Below, piece after piece: positions 7,959 to 16,258 of a DNA stretch of 64,000 bases. Each line of letters begins with the position of its first letter. Positions within the stretch are counted from its first letter, which is position 1. Origin of the DNA: Pseudomonas mosselii (GTDB lineage Bacteria > Pseudomonadota > Gammaproteobacteria > Pseudomonadales > Pseudomonadaceae). The notes below the pieces were generated by a model. It did not search any database, was not told the DNA's origin, and saw only the letters and a list, made by a program, of their open reading frames with translations. The stretch covers positions 3,875,501-3,939,500 of the forward strand of contig NZ_CP081966.1 of NCBI RefSeq assembly GCF_019823065.1, written 5' to 3'. The translations under genes were made by a program, and so were the position numbers.

Positions 7959-9920
7959 ATGATTCCAGAAATCGGCCACCTCGCCCTCATCGCTGCCTTG
8001 TTCGTGGCACTCGCTCAAGGTGTTCTTGCCCTGGCCGGCGCGGCGCGAGCCAACCTCACCTGGATCGCGTTCGCCCGCCCCGCTGCACGCGCTCAATTCC
8101 TGTTGGTGATGGTCGGTTTTGCCGCGCTCACCTGGGCCTTTGTCGCGAAGGACTACTCGGTCGCCTACGTCGCTCAAAACTCCAATTCTCAGCTCCCGCT
8201 GGGCTACAGAATGGCCGCGGTCTGGGGCGGACATGAGGGTTCGCTCCTGCTCTGGCTGCTGATGCAGACCGGCTGGGCCTATGCGGTCAGCCGGTTGTCG
8301 AAACAGCTTCCGGATGCCATGGTGGCGCGCGTTCTGGGCGTGCTCGGCCTGGTGACGGCCGGCTTCCTGCTGTTCGTCCTGTTGACCTCCAATCCCTTCG
8401 AGCGACTTTTCCCGGTACCGCAAGATGGATGGGATCTGAATCCGCTCCTGCAGGATATCGGCTTGATCTTTCATCCACCGCTGCTTTACATGGGGTACGT
8501 CGGATTTTCGGTGGCCTTCGCATTCGCGATTGCTGCATTGCTTGCCGGACAACTGGACTCGACGTGGGCACGCTGGTCTCGTCCCTGGGCCACCGCAGCC
8601 TGGGCAAATCTGACGGTCGGAATCGCCTTGGGGAGTTGGTGGGCCTACTACGAGTTGGGCTGGGGGGGCTGGTGGTTTTGGGACCCGGTCGAGAACTCGT
8701 CGTTCATCCCCTGGCTGGTGGGCACCGCCTTGATCCACTCTTTGGCGGTGACGGAAAAGCGGGCCAGTTTCAAGAACTGGACGGTGCTGCTCTCGATCGG
8801 CGCATTTTCTTGCTCGCTTTTGGGTGCCTTTCTGGTGCGCTCGGGCGTACTGACTTCTGTGCATGCATTTGCCACCGATCCGCGACGCGGGTTATTCATT
8901 CTGATTCTGCTGACGGTCATTGTGGGCACGTCGCTCGCTTTGTTCGCATGGCGAGCCCCTAAGGTCGGCATGGGAGGACGGTTCGACATGGTCTCCAGGG
9001 AGTCCTTGCTGCTGGTCAACAATGTGCTGTTGGTCGTCACTGCCGGCGCTGTCGCGCTCGGTACGCTGTACCCACTGCTCGTCGATGCGCTGGGCCTGGG
9101 CAAGCTCTCCGTGGGGCCGCCATACTTCAATGCGGTGTTCGTGCCATTGATGATCCCCGCGTTGCTTCTGATTGCGGTAGGACCCGCCGCCAATTGGAAG
9201 GCCGCCCAGTTCGGTGCCATCTTCAGGCAGTTGCGCGTGCCGATGATTGCTGCACCCCTGGTGGGCCTGACCGCCCCGTTCGTGCTGGGGCACTGGTCAG
9301 CTTCTGCGGCGTTGGGCTTGATGCTCGCCACGTGGATTGCGGTGTCGGTGGTGACGGGCATCTTCGGCCGAATGCGCGCCACCCGCGGCGGGTTGCGTGC
9401 CCAGCCACGCAGTTGGCTTGGGATGCATATGGCGCATCTGGGCATCGCGGTATTCGTGACTGGCGTGACCATCGTCAGTGGGTATGAGACCGAGCGAGAC
9501 GTTCGATTGGCCCAGGGCGAGTCCGTCAGCATCGGCGGCTACGACCTCACTTTGATCGGCGTCAGAAGCACGCGGGGGCCCAACTACGTGGCGCAGATAG
9601 GCGATATCGAACTGTCGCGCGACGGCAAGGTCTTGCGTCGGCTGCATCCGGAAAAGCGCAATTACCCGGCCTCGCAGATGCCGATGACCGAGGTGGCGAT
9701 CGATGCAAACGGACTGCGCCACGTCTACGCGGCGCTCGGCGAACCGCTCGGCGACGGTGTTTGGAGCGTTCGTGTCTACCACAAGCCATTCGTTGACTGG
9801 ATCTGGATCGGCTGCATCCTGATGGCGCTTGGCGGTGGCTTGGCCATCAGCGATCGTCGATACCGTCTGAAGCCTCGCCGTCAACACGTCGCTCCGCCAT
9901 TGCCCGAGGCCGCATCATGA
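7959..9920 (+). CDS. ccmF: Cytochrome c haem lyase subunit CcmF
   Basis: 653 residues with many membrane helices. The WWD domain reads GWGGWWFWDPVENSSFIPW and is followed by conserved His residues (LIHSLAV). The large periplasmic C-terminal domain contains EKRNYPASQMPMTEVAI, the usual CcmF C-terminal block. With CcmH/I it ligates haem to the CXXCH Cys of apocytochromes. The length matches the family (640-660). It overlaps ccmG by 4 bp. No c-type apocytochrome is encoded in this window, so the client is either elsewhere on the element or chromosomal. Confidence 0.95.
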   Translation: MIPEIGHLALIAALFVALAQGVLALAGAARANLTWIAFARPAARAQFLLVMVGFAALTWAFVAKDYSVAYVAQNSNSQLPLGYRMAAVWGGHEGSLLLWLLMQTGWAYAVSRLSKQLPDAMVARVLGVLGLVTAGFLLFVLLTSNPFERLFPVPQDGWDLNPLLQDIGLIFHPPLLYMGYVGFSVAFAFAIAALLAGQLDSTWARWSRPWATAAWANLTVGIALGSWWAYYELGWGGWWFWDPVENSSFIPWLVGTALIHSLAVTEKRASFKNWTVLLSIGAFSCSLLGAFLVRSGVLTSVHAFATDPRRGLFILILLTVIVGTSLALFAWRAPKVGMGGRFDMVSRESLLLVNNVLLVVTAGAVALGTLYPLLVDALGLGKLSVGPPYFNAVFVPLMIPALLLIAVGPAANWKAAQFGAIFRQLRVPMIAAPLVGLTAPFVLGHWSASAALGLMLATWIAVSVVTGIFGRMRATRGGLRAQPRSWLGMHMAHLGIAVFVTGVTIVSGYETERDVRLAQGESVSIGGYDLTLIGVRSTRGPNYVAQIGDIELSRDGKVLRRLHPEKRNYPASQMPMTEVAIDANGLRHVYAALGEPLGDGVWSVRVYHKPFVDWIWIGCILMALGGGLAISDRRYRLKPRRQHVAPPLPEAAS

Positions 9921-10441
9921 ACCGTTTCCTATGGCCGCTGCTCGGATTCCTTGTCTTGGTGTCGTTCCTCGCAGTGGGCCTGACGCTCAAGCCCAGCGAG
10001 GTGCCATCGCCCTTGATCAACAAGCCCGCGCCGCGCTTCAGCCTTCCGCAACTGCAAGCTCCGGACCTGACCTTCTCATCCGAGAGCATGATCGGGAAAG
10101 TTTGGGTACTGAACGTGTGGGCTTCCTGGTGCGCGCCCTGTCTTGAGGAGCATCCTGTCATCACCGAATTGGCCAGCAGGCATGCTGTTTCGGTGGTCGG
10201 CATGAACTACAAGGACACGCCCCAGAACGCCATCGCCTGGCTACGGCGCAATGGCAATGCCTTTGAAACGACGGTCTCCGATGCGCATGGGGCGGTCGGC
10301 ATCGACTTCGGGGTGTACGGCGTGCCGGAAACCTATGTGATCGATAAGGCAGGCATCATTCGCTACAAGCACACCGGGGCGATTGACGCGGGGGAAATGC
10401 GCGGCGAGCTGCTGCCGCTGGTGCGGGAGCTTGAGAAATGA
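9917..10441 (+). CDS. ccmG: Periplasmic thioredoxin CcmG/DsbE
   Basis: 174 residues. N-terminal membrane anchor (about residues 5-24), thioredoxin fold with WASWCAPC, and the cis-Pro segment YGVPETYVID typical of CcmG. It keeps the CXXCH cysteines of apocytochrome reduced, drawing electrons from DsbD. A DsbD gene lies in the same cargo block (11869), which makes the pathway self-contained. The ATG overlaps the ccmF stop, and its own stop overlaps ccmH. Confidence 0.95.
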   Translation: MNRFLWPLLGFLVLVSFLAVGLTLKPSEVPSPLINKPAPRFSLPQLQAPDLTFSSESMIGKVWVLNVWASWCAPCLEEHPVITELASRHAVSVVGMNYKDTPQNAIAWLRRNGNAFETTVSDAHGAVGIDFGVYGVPETYVIDKAGIIRYKHTGAIDAGEMRGELLPLVRELEK

Positions 10442-10893
10442 TTCTCTGGCGGGTGGCATTGTTTTTCTTTCTGTTCACGGCTCCGGTCTGGGCCAGCGAC
10501 CAAGCGGCCGAGGACCGAATGCTGGGCATTGCATCCGAGTTACGTTGCCTGGTTTGCCAGAATGAATCGATTGCAGCTTCGCAGGCCGATCTTGCCGCTG
10601 ACTTGCGCCAACAGATCCGCGAGCAGATCCGTGCCGGCAAGAGCGATGACGACATCCGGACTTATATGGTCGAGCGATACGGCGATTTCGTGCTCTATCG
10701 CCCGCCCTTGAAGCCGACAACGATGTTGCTTTGGTTTGGCCCGTTCGTGGTGCTTGCCTTGGGCATTGTGGTCTTGGTCATGAATCTGCGCAGCCGAAAC
10801 CGCAAGCCGAAGCATGCTGCACTCAATGAAGAGGAGCGCAGACACGCGGACGCGCTGCTGGCTCCGCCACACAATGTACTGGACGAAACATGA
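10438..10893 (+). CDS. ccmH: Cytochrome c biogenesis protein CcmH
   Basis: 151 residues. Signal peptide, then the redox motif LRCLVCQNES in a three-helix domain, one C-terminal membrane helix near residues 100-118 and a short charged tail. This is the short, Pseudomonas-type CcmH (also called CycL), with the TPR part encoded separately as ccmI. Start and stop both overlap neighbours by ATGA. The motif cysteines are both present. Confidence 0.95.
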   Translation: MILWRVALFFFLFTAPVWASDQAAEDRMLGIASELRCLVCQNESIAASQADLAADLRQQIREQIRAGKSDDDIRTYMVERYGDFVLYRPPLKPTTMLLWFGPFVVLALGIVVLVMNLRSRNRKPKHAALNEEERRHADALLAPPHNVLDET

Positions 10894-11771
10894 GCATCGT
10901 TTTCCTGACTCTGGCGTCGGTGCTCGTGGGAGGCGTCTCGATATGGCTTTCTTTCGTTCTCTGGCGAGGGGGACATGGTGCGAGCGACCAAGTTGCCCCT
11001 GAAAGCGTGAACGTCGCGGTACTGCGCGATCAATGGGCGGAGTTGGAGAGAGACCACATCAATGGCACGTTGTCGGCCAATGAATTGGCCGATGCAAGAT
11101 CTGATCTTCAGCGGCGAGCGCTGAATGAAACTGCTGCTCCTCCGTTGAAATTGGGGCCGCCTGCTGGAAGCAAGCGGGCAGCGATCACTGTCGCCATTCT
11201 GCTGCCGATCGCGACAGCGCTCACCTATTCGTACCTGGGAAATCCGGCCGCCACGGACCCGTCACAGGTTCGCAGCGCGAGCATGACGACGCAAACCGAT
11301 GTGCAAGCAATGGTGGCCTCTCTTCAGGCACGGCTGGCCCAGCACCCCGATGATCCTGGAGGCTGGCTCATGCTGGCGCGTTCCTACCGTTACTTCGGCG
11401 ATCATGAGCAAGCCGTCAATGCCTTCACCCACGCCAATGAGCTGGTCCAGAACGATCCACAGGCGTTGGCGGAGTACGCGGAGTCGCTGTCCAGAATCCG
11501 TGGCTCCGGTTTTGAGGGAGAGCCCACTCGTCTGCTTGAGCGCGCCTTGTCGCTCGATCCCAATGCAGCCCTGCCTCTGACTCTGGCCGGCGCTGCTGCG
11601 GTGCAGCGCCGGGACTATCAAACGGCCATCGCGCACTGGGAGAAGCTGCTCGGGATGATGCCCCCCGATTCCGAGGCGGCGAAAGTCGTCGCGGCCGGGA
11701 TTGAACGGGCCCGGACGGAGCAGGCGGAACTCGCCCATGGTCGATCACCAGAGCCAAGCGCAAAGCCTTGA
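10890..11771 (+). CDS. ccmI: Cytochrome c biogenesis TPR protein CcmI (short form)
   Basis: 293 residues. Two membrane helices (about residues 4-24 and 92-110) flank a cytoplasmic loop, and a periplasmic TPR domain follows with repeats such as GGWLMLARSYRYFGDHEQA. CcmI captures the apocytochrome C-terminus and delivers it to CcmF/H. It is shorter than the roughly 400-residue chromosomal Pseudomonas proteins because the C-terminal periplasmic extension is missing. It ends the strictly overlapping ccm run, and 97 bp separate it from dsbD. Confidence 0.88.
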   Translation: MSIVFLTLASVLVGGVSIWLSFVLWRGGHGASDQVAPESVNVAVLRDQWAELERDHINGTLSANELADARSDLQRRALNETAAPPLKLGPPAGSKRAAITVAILLPIATALTYSYLGNPAATDPSQVRSASMTTQTDVQAMVASLQARLAQHPDDPGGWLMLARSYRYFGDHEQAVNAFTHANELVQNDPQALAEYAESLSRIRGSGFEGEPTRLLERALSLDPNAALPLTLAGAAAVQRRDYQTAIAHWEKLLGMMPPDSEAAKVVAAGIERARTEQAELAHGRSPEPSAKP

Positions 11772-11868
11772 TGGCATCCCCGTCCCCCACGGGCCATTGG
11801 GGGGACCTTTAGTTTCGCTTAATCGGGTCATCGCATGATCCAGGCAGCTTTGCTTGGAGGACTCGGAT

Positions 11869-13707
11869 TTGGCTTTTTATCGGCGCATCGTAGCGATCTT
11901 TCTCCTGTGTGGTTGTGCGGTCGGCAGTGCGTGGGCGGACGGCCTTTTTCCCTCCTGGGGCCGCAGCGAGCGGCAATTTCTGGACGTTGCCGAAGTTCTC
12001 AAGCTGGACGCTGTGCAGCAGCAGGGCGATTCGTTCTCGGCCGCTGGACACGTTGCCGATGGCTACTACGTTTATCGCCATGCCATCAAGTTGGTCGATG
12101 CGCAGGGCCATGAAGTCAGCCTGACGCTTCCGGCAGGAACAGCCAAACACGACGAATTCTTTGGCGATACGGAAATCTATACGGGCGATGCCCTCAATCT
12201 GCGCTTTCCCGCCACCGCCCCCGGCCCGCTGACACTGCATTGGCAAGGGTGCGCGGAGGCAGGTATCTGCTATCCGCCGCAGACCATGAATGTGGCATTG
12301 CCGGCAGTGGTGGCCGGCACATCCCCGACCGGCAATGACTCCGTACAGCGGAGTTCGGCTTTGACCTCCACCAACACAGTCAGCTTGGGCGGAGCTACCG
12401 AGGTGGCAGAGGATCAAGCGGCAGCGCAGCGCCTAGCAGCATTGGGCCCCGTGTGGGGAACACTGCTGTTTTTTGGCTTCGGCTTGCTGCTCGCTTTCAC
12501 ACCATGCTCGCTCCCGATGATCCCCATCGTCTCCACCATGGTCGTCGGCAGCCAGGCCAAGCCGCGGCGGGCTTTCTTCCTCTCTCTGTCCTATGTCCTG
12601 GCGATGGCGGGCACCTACGCCGCGGTGGGCGTGGCCGCTGGCTTGGCCGGGGCCAACCTGCAAGCCACACTGCAATCGCCTTGGCTGCTCGGAGCGTTTG
12701 CAGCCTTGTTCCTGGTCCTGGCGAGTTCACTGTTCGGCCTGTTCGAGCTGCAGATGCCCTCGGCGCTGATCAATCGGGTCGAATCCGCCGGTAGAGATCG
12801 CTCGGGCGGGAGCATCTCCGGCGCGGCGGCGCTGGGCTTCCTCTCGGCGCTTCTGGTCGGGCCTTGCATGACCGCTCCATTGGCAGGCGCATTGCTGTAC
12901 ATCGGGCAGACCGGCAGCGCGGTCTACGGTGGCATGGCCTTGTTCGCGCTGGGTTTGGGCATGGGACTGCCCCTGCTGGCCATCGCCGTGTTCGGTGCCC
13001 GGGTCCTGCCACGGCCTGGCGCGTGGATGGACCGCGTGCGCGTGGCATTCGGCTACGTCATGGTGGGCATGGCCGTGATGATGCTGACGCGCTTCCTGCC
13101 CGGCACGGTCAGCCTGGTTCTGTGGGGCGCATGGGTCTTGTCGGTGGCGATTGGCCTGATCGCGTGGGGCCAGGCCGTGGCAGCGAAGCATCGGCTGGCA
13201 TGGTCGCTGCGGTCCGGCGCCGTCTTCGCCGGCTTGTGGTCCATCCTGATGCTGGTCGGCGCGGCCTCTGGCGGCGAATCGGCATTGCAGCCGCTGGCCC
13301 ACCTGCGCGGTGGTTCGACTTCGCCAGCACCGGCGGCGGGCGGCGTCGCTTACCTGCAGGCGAAATCGGTCGAGGACGTGGATGCGCATTTGGCACAGGC
13401 CGCTTCGCGCGGCCAATGGACCCTGATCGACTTCTACGCCGACTGGTGCGTCAGTTGCCATGTGATCGAACGCAACGTATTCGGCGACCCCGCCGTCGCG
13501 TCCCGCCTGGCCCGGATGCAGGTCGTGCGACCAGATGTGACGCGCAATGATGCGACCGATCAGGCCTTGCTCAAGCATTGGGGTGTCATGGGGCCGCCCA
13601 CGCTCATTCTGGTTGGCCCGGACGGTACGGAACGCCGGGACCTGCGCGTCGTCGGTGAGATCGATGCCCGCGCCTTCCTGGTGCGCTTGGACAAGGCAGG
13701 TTCCTGA
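11869..13707 (+). CDS. dsbD: Thiol:disulfide interchange reductase DsbD
   Basis: 612 residues from TTG 11869, chosen because GGAGGA (11856-11861) sits 7 bp upstream and it begins a clean signal peptide. Three redox domains: the alpha domain with paired Cys in GCAEAGICYPP; the membrane beta domain with Cys in TPCSLPMIP and GPCMTAPLAG; the gamma thioredoxin domain with WCVSC. It moves electrons from cytoplasmic thioredoxin to periplasmic partners, here probably CcmG, the TlpA-like protein and the DsbG-like lipoprotein. In Scs copper-tolerance systems the ScsB protein plays a similar role. Overlaps the next gene by 1 bp. Confidence 0.93.
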   Translation: MAFYRRIVAIFLLCGCAVGSAWADGLFPSWGRSERQFLDVAEVLKLDAVQQQGDSFSAAGHVADGYYVYRHAIKLVDAQGHEVSLTLPAGTAKHDEFFGDTEIYTGDALNLRFPATAPGPLTLHWQGCAEAGICYPPQTMNVALPAVVAGTSPTGNDSVQRSSALTSTNTVSLGGATEVAEDQAAAQRLAALGPVWGTLLFFGFGLLLAFTPCSLPMIPIVSTMVVGSQAKPRRAFFLSLSYVLAMAGTYAAVGVAAGLAGANLQATLQSPWLLGAFAALFLVLASSLFGLFELQMPSALINRVESAGRDRSGGSISGAAALGFLSALLVGPCMTAPLAGALLYIGQTGSAVYGGMALFALGLGMGLPLLAIAVFGARVLPRPGAWMDRVRVAFGYVMVGMAVMMLTRFLPGTVSLVLWGAWVLSVAIGLIAWGQAVAAKHRLAWSLRSGAVFAGLWSILMLVGAASGGESALQPLAHLRGGSTSPAPAAGGVAYLQAKSVEDVDAHLAQAASRGQWTLIDFYADWCVSCHVIERNVFGDPAVASRLARMQVVRPDVTRNDATDQALLKHWGVMGPPTLILVGPDGTERRDLRVVGEIDARAFLVRLDKAGS

Positions 13708-14543
13708 TGATCAGCGTAGGTCCGTTCTCCGTCCAAGTCGTTGCCGTCTTCCTGGCCGTCCTGCTGGCCTGGGCGGTGGCGCGCATGGTTGCCAAGCGGT
13801 TGCCCGACTCTCCGTACAAGGCGGCCGGCGGAATGTTGCTGGACGCCGCTTTTGTGGGGTTTGTGGCGGCTCGCCTCGGCTACATCGCGCAATGGTGGGA
13901 AGAGTACGCGCAGTCGCCGATGTCCATGATTTCCATTGGCGACCAAGGCTTTTCGTGGTGGGTCGGTGTCCTGGCAGCGCTGGCGCTCATCTGGTGGCGC
14001 ACCCGTGCGGTTCGGGCATTGCGCCGGCCTGTATTGGCGGGAGTTGCGGTCGGACTCGCAGCCTGGTTTGCTACCGGGGGCGTACTGGCTCTGCTGCAGC
14101 GCTCGGCACCGCCGTTGCCAGCGTTGACGCTCGCAACGCTCGATGAACAGCCAGTCGTCCTGAATTCCTATGCTGGGCGGCCCGTCGTGCTCAACCTCTG
14201 GGCGTCGTGGTGTCCACCATGCCGTCGCGAGATGCCGGTGTTCGAGCAGGCACAAGCGCAGTATCCCGATATCGCTTTTGTCATGGTCAACCAGGGAGAG
14301 AGCGCCCAGCAAGCCCGCGCCTTTCTTGAGAGCGAACGCCTGCATCTCAAGGATGTGCTGCTCGACCCCGCTTCCCAGACCATGCAGGCCGTCGCATCGC
14401 GAGGCCTGCCCACCACCTTGTTCTTCGATGAGCAAGGACGCCTGGTGGATACCCATCTGGGCGAACTCACGATGGCCAGCCTCAAACACACGGTGTCGCG
14501 CCGATTCGCGCCAGCCCAACAGATCAAGACAGACAAGGAGTAA
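13707..14543 (+). CDS. Membrane-anchored TlpA-like thioredoxin with Lgt-like N-terminal domain (ScsD-like)
   Basis: 278 residues. The first 135 residues form about four membrane helices with an AARLGYIAQWW stretch that resembles the Lgt (prolipoprotein diacylglyceryl transferase) core; the Lgt active-site residues were not recognised. The C-terminal 140 residues are a TlpA/ResA thioredoxin domain with WASWCPPC and cis-Pro in RGLPTT. It should be a periplasmic-facing reductase tethered in the inner membrane, fed by the preceding DsbD (TGATG overlap). The dsbD-tlpA-dsbG order parallels scsBCD-type loci. The meaning of the Lgt-like anchor is unknown. Confidence 0.85.
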   Translation: MISVGPFSVQVVAVFLAVLLAWAVARMVAKRLPDSPYKAAGGMLLDAAFVGFVAARLGYIAQWWEEYAQSPMSMISIGDQGFSWWVGVLAALALIWWRTRAVRALRRPVLAGVAVGLAAWFATGGVLALLQRSAPPLPALTLATLDEQPVVLNSYAGRPVVLNLWASWCPPCRREMPVFEQAQAQYPDIAFVMVNQGESAQQARAFLESERLHLKDVLLDPASQTMQAVASRGLPTTLFFDEQGRLVDTHLGELTMASLKHTVSRRFAPAQQIKTDKE

Positions 14544-14545
14544 CC

Positions 14546-15319
14546 ATGTTTGCACAACGCTCGCACATTTCGTTCCTGCTGGCCGCCAGCTTCATGGTGG
14601 TCACCGGCTGCAGCAAGGCAGAGACGGCTGACAAGCCGGCCGTCCTCAAGGCGCTGGAAGGTCAGGGCCTGACCGTCACGCAGGAATTCAAGGTCGGCGG
14701 CGGTCTGCGCGCCTTCGCTGCCGTCGCGGGTGACCGGCCCATTGCCGTGTACATCACGAGCGATGGCAATGCCATCGTGGGAACTCGCCTGAACGCCAAG
14801 GGCGAGCCAATGGACGAAGCGGACCTGGAAAAGCTGGCCGCCAAGCCGGTCAGCGACAAGGAATGGTCGCAGCTGCAGTCGTCCACCTGGGTGCTGGACG
14901 GCAAGGCAGATGCGCCGCGCGTCATCTACACCTTCAGCGATGCCAACTGCCCCTATTGCAACGCCTTCTGGGAAGCTGCACGCCCCTGGGTGGATTCCGG
15001 CAAGGTCCAGTTGCGGCACATTCTGGTAGGCATCATCAAGGATGACAGCCCGGCCAAAGCCGCGGCCATTCTTGGCGCGCCTGACCGGAGTGCGGCGTTG
15101 TTGACGAACGAGCGGCAGTTTGGCCAGGGCGGGATTACGCCAGCCAAGAGCGTGCCTGCCGATGTGCGCAAGATCCTCGATGACAACCTGGCACTCATGG
15201 CGAGCACCGGCTTCCGGGGGACGCCCGGCATCGTTGTACGCGGCCCCAATGGGATCCTCAAGAAGTACAACGGCATGCCGCGAGGGGCGCAATTGGGTGA
15301 AGTGCTGGGGCCGCGCTGA
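14546..15319 (+). CDS. dsbG: DsbG/DsbC-like disulfide isomerase, predicted lipoprotein
   Basis: 257 residues. The N-terminal signal ends in VTGC (Cys22), an acceptable lipobox, with Ser at +2. A DsbC/G-like dimerisation segment (about 30-105) precedes the thioredoxin domain with CPYC (Cys135-Cys138) and a TP cis-Pro in FRGTPG. DsbG-type proteins rescue sulfenylated or mis-paired periplasmic cysteines and are kept reduced by DsbD. E. coli DsbG is soluble, so lipid anchoring would be unusual and would give the element-borne Lnt a local client. It could alternatively be cleaved by signal peptidase I; I rate the lipobox as probable. Confidence 0.88.
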   Translation: MFAQRSHISFLLAASFMVVTGCSKAETADKPAVLKALEGQGLTVTQEFKVGGGLRAFAAVAGDRPIAVYITSDGNAIVGTRLNAKGEPMDEADLEKLAAKPVSDKEWSQLQSSTWVLDGKADAPRVIYTFSDANCPYCNAFWEAARPWVDSGKVQLRHILVGIIKDDSPAKAAAILGAPDRSAALLTNERQFGQGGITPAKSVPADVRKILDDNLALMASTGFRGTPGIVVRGPNGILKKYNGMPRGAQLGEVLGPR

Positions 15320-15409
15320 ACCAGCCGCCCAGGCGCCGAACCTGATGGCCGCTTCTCTCAGCCCGCATCTCAGGCTGCTCAACGGAAATTGCACAAAGGA
15401 TCATTCACT

Positions 15410-16216
15410 ATGCTCTCGCTGACGGGTGGAGTGCTGGGCCTCATCATCGGAGCCGTGCTGGGATTGACTGGCGCCGGCGGCGGCATCTTCGCGGTGCCGG
15501 CGCTGGTGTTCGGCCTGGGCATGGACATCCGTCAGGCCGCGCCCGTGGCGCTGCTCGCCGTGGGAGCAGCGGCGACCCTGGGCGCTTTGCAGGGCTTGCG
15601 CCAGGGGGTAGTTCGGTACAAGGCAGCGATGATGTTGGCGGCTGCCGGCGCCGTGACGGCTTCGCTGGGCGTGCAGTTTGCCCACTGGCTTTCGCCTCGA
15701 TGGCTGAACCTGATCTTCGTCGCCATCATGCTCGTGGTGGCCTACCGGATGTTCATGTCATCTCGCGGCAGCCAGACGCAGGACGATCTGGCTGACGAGC
15801 CAGCCCGGGTCTGCAAGATCTCCAAGGACACCGGCCGCTTCGTCTGGAACGTGCGAACAGCGACCACGCTGGGGAGCATCGGCATCGTCTCCGGTTTGGC
15901 CACGGGCATGTTGGGGGTGGGCGGCGGATTCATCATCGTCCCGGCTCTGGCGCATTTCAGCGAGCTGCGCATGCACAGCATCGTCGCGACCTCGCTCATG
16001 GTGATCGCGCTGCTGTCCGCTGTAACCGTGTTCATCGCGTGGAGTCATGGCATGACGCTCACCGCGCCCGCCTGGACATTCGTTCTCACGGCGCTCGTGG
16101 GCATGTCGCTCGGCCGTGTTCTGGCACGCAGGATTCCCTCAAAGATGCTCCAGCGGGTGTTTTCGATCACCTGCGTGGCCGTGGCGGCCCTCATGCTCAT
16201 GCGCAATGTTGGCTAG
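15410..16216 (+). CDS. TauE/SafE-family sulfite/organosulfonate exporter
   Basis: 268 residues, eight or so membrane helices in two repeats, with the family motifs GLTGAGGGIFAVPALVFG near the N-terminus and GMLGVGGGFIIVPAL in the second half. The family exports sulfite, sulfonates or related sulfur anions. The start was moved to ATG 15410 because AAAGGA (15395-15400) is 9 bp upstream; a TTG at 15389 is in frame. It sits between thiol-redox genes and a DsrE-like sulfur carrier, so a sulfur anion substrate fits context, but no substrate is proven. Confidence 0.85.
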   Translation: MLSLTGGVLGLIIGAVLGLTGAGGGIFAVPALVFGLGMDIRQAAPVALLAVGAAATLGALQGLRQGVVRYKAAMMLAAAGAVTASLGVQFAHWLSPRWLNLIFVAIMLVVAYRMFMSSRGSQTQDDLADEPARVCKISKDTGRFVWNVRTATTLGSIGIVSGLATGMLGVGGGFIIVPALAHFSELRMHSIVATSLMVIALLSAVTVFIAWSHGMTLTAPAWTFVLTALVGMSLGRVLARRIPSKMLQRVFSITCVAVAALMLMRNVG

Positions 16217-16258
16217 AGGTCCGATGTTCGATTAATTGATTGTGGACGGGAAAATTCA

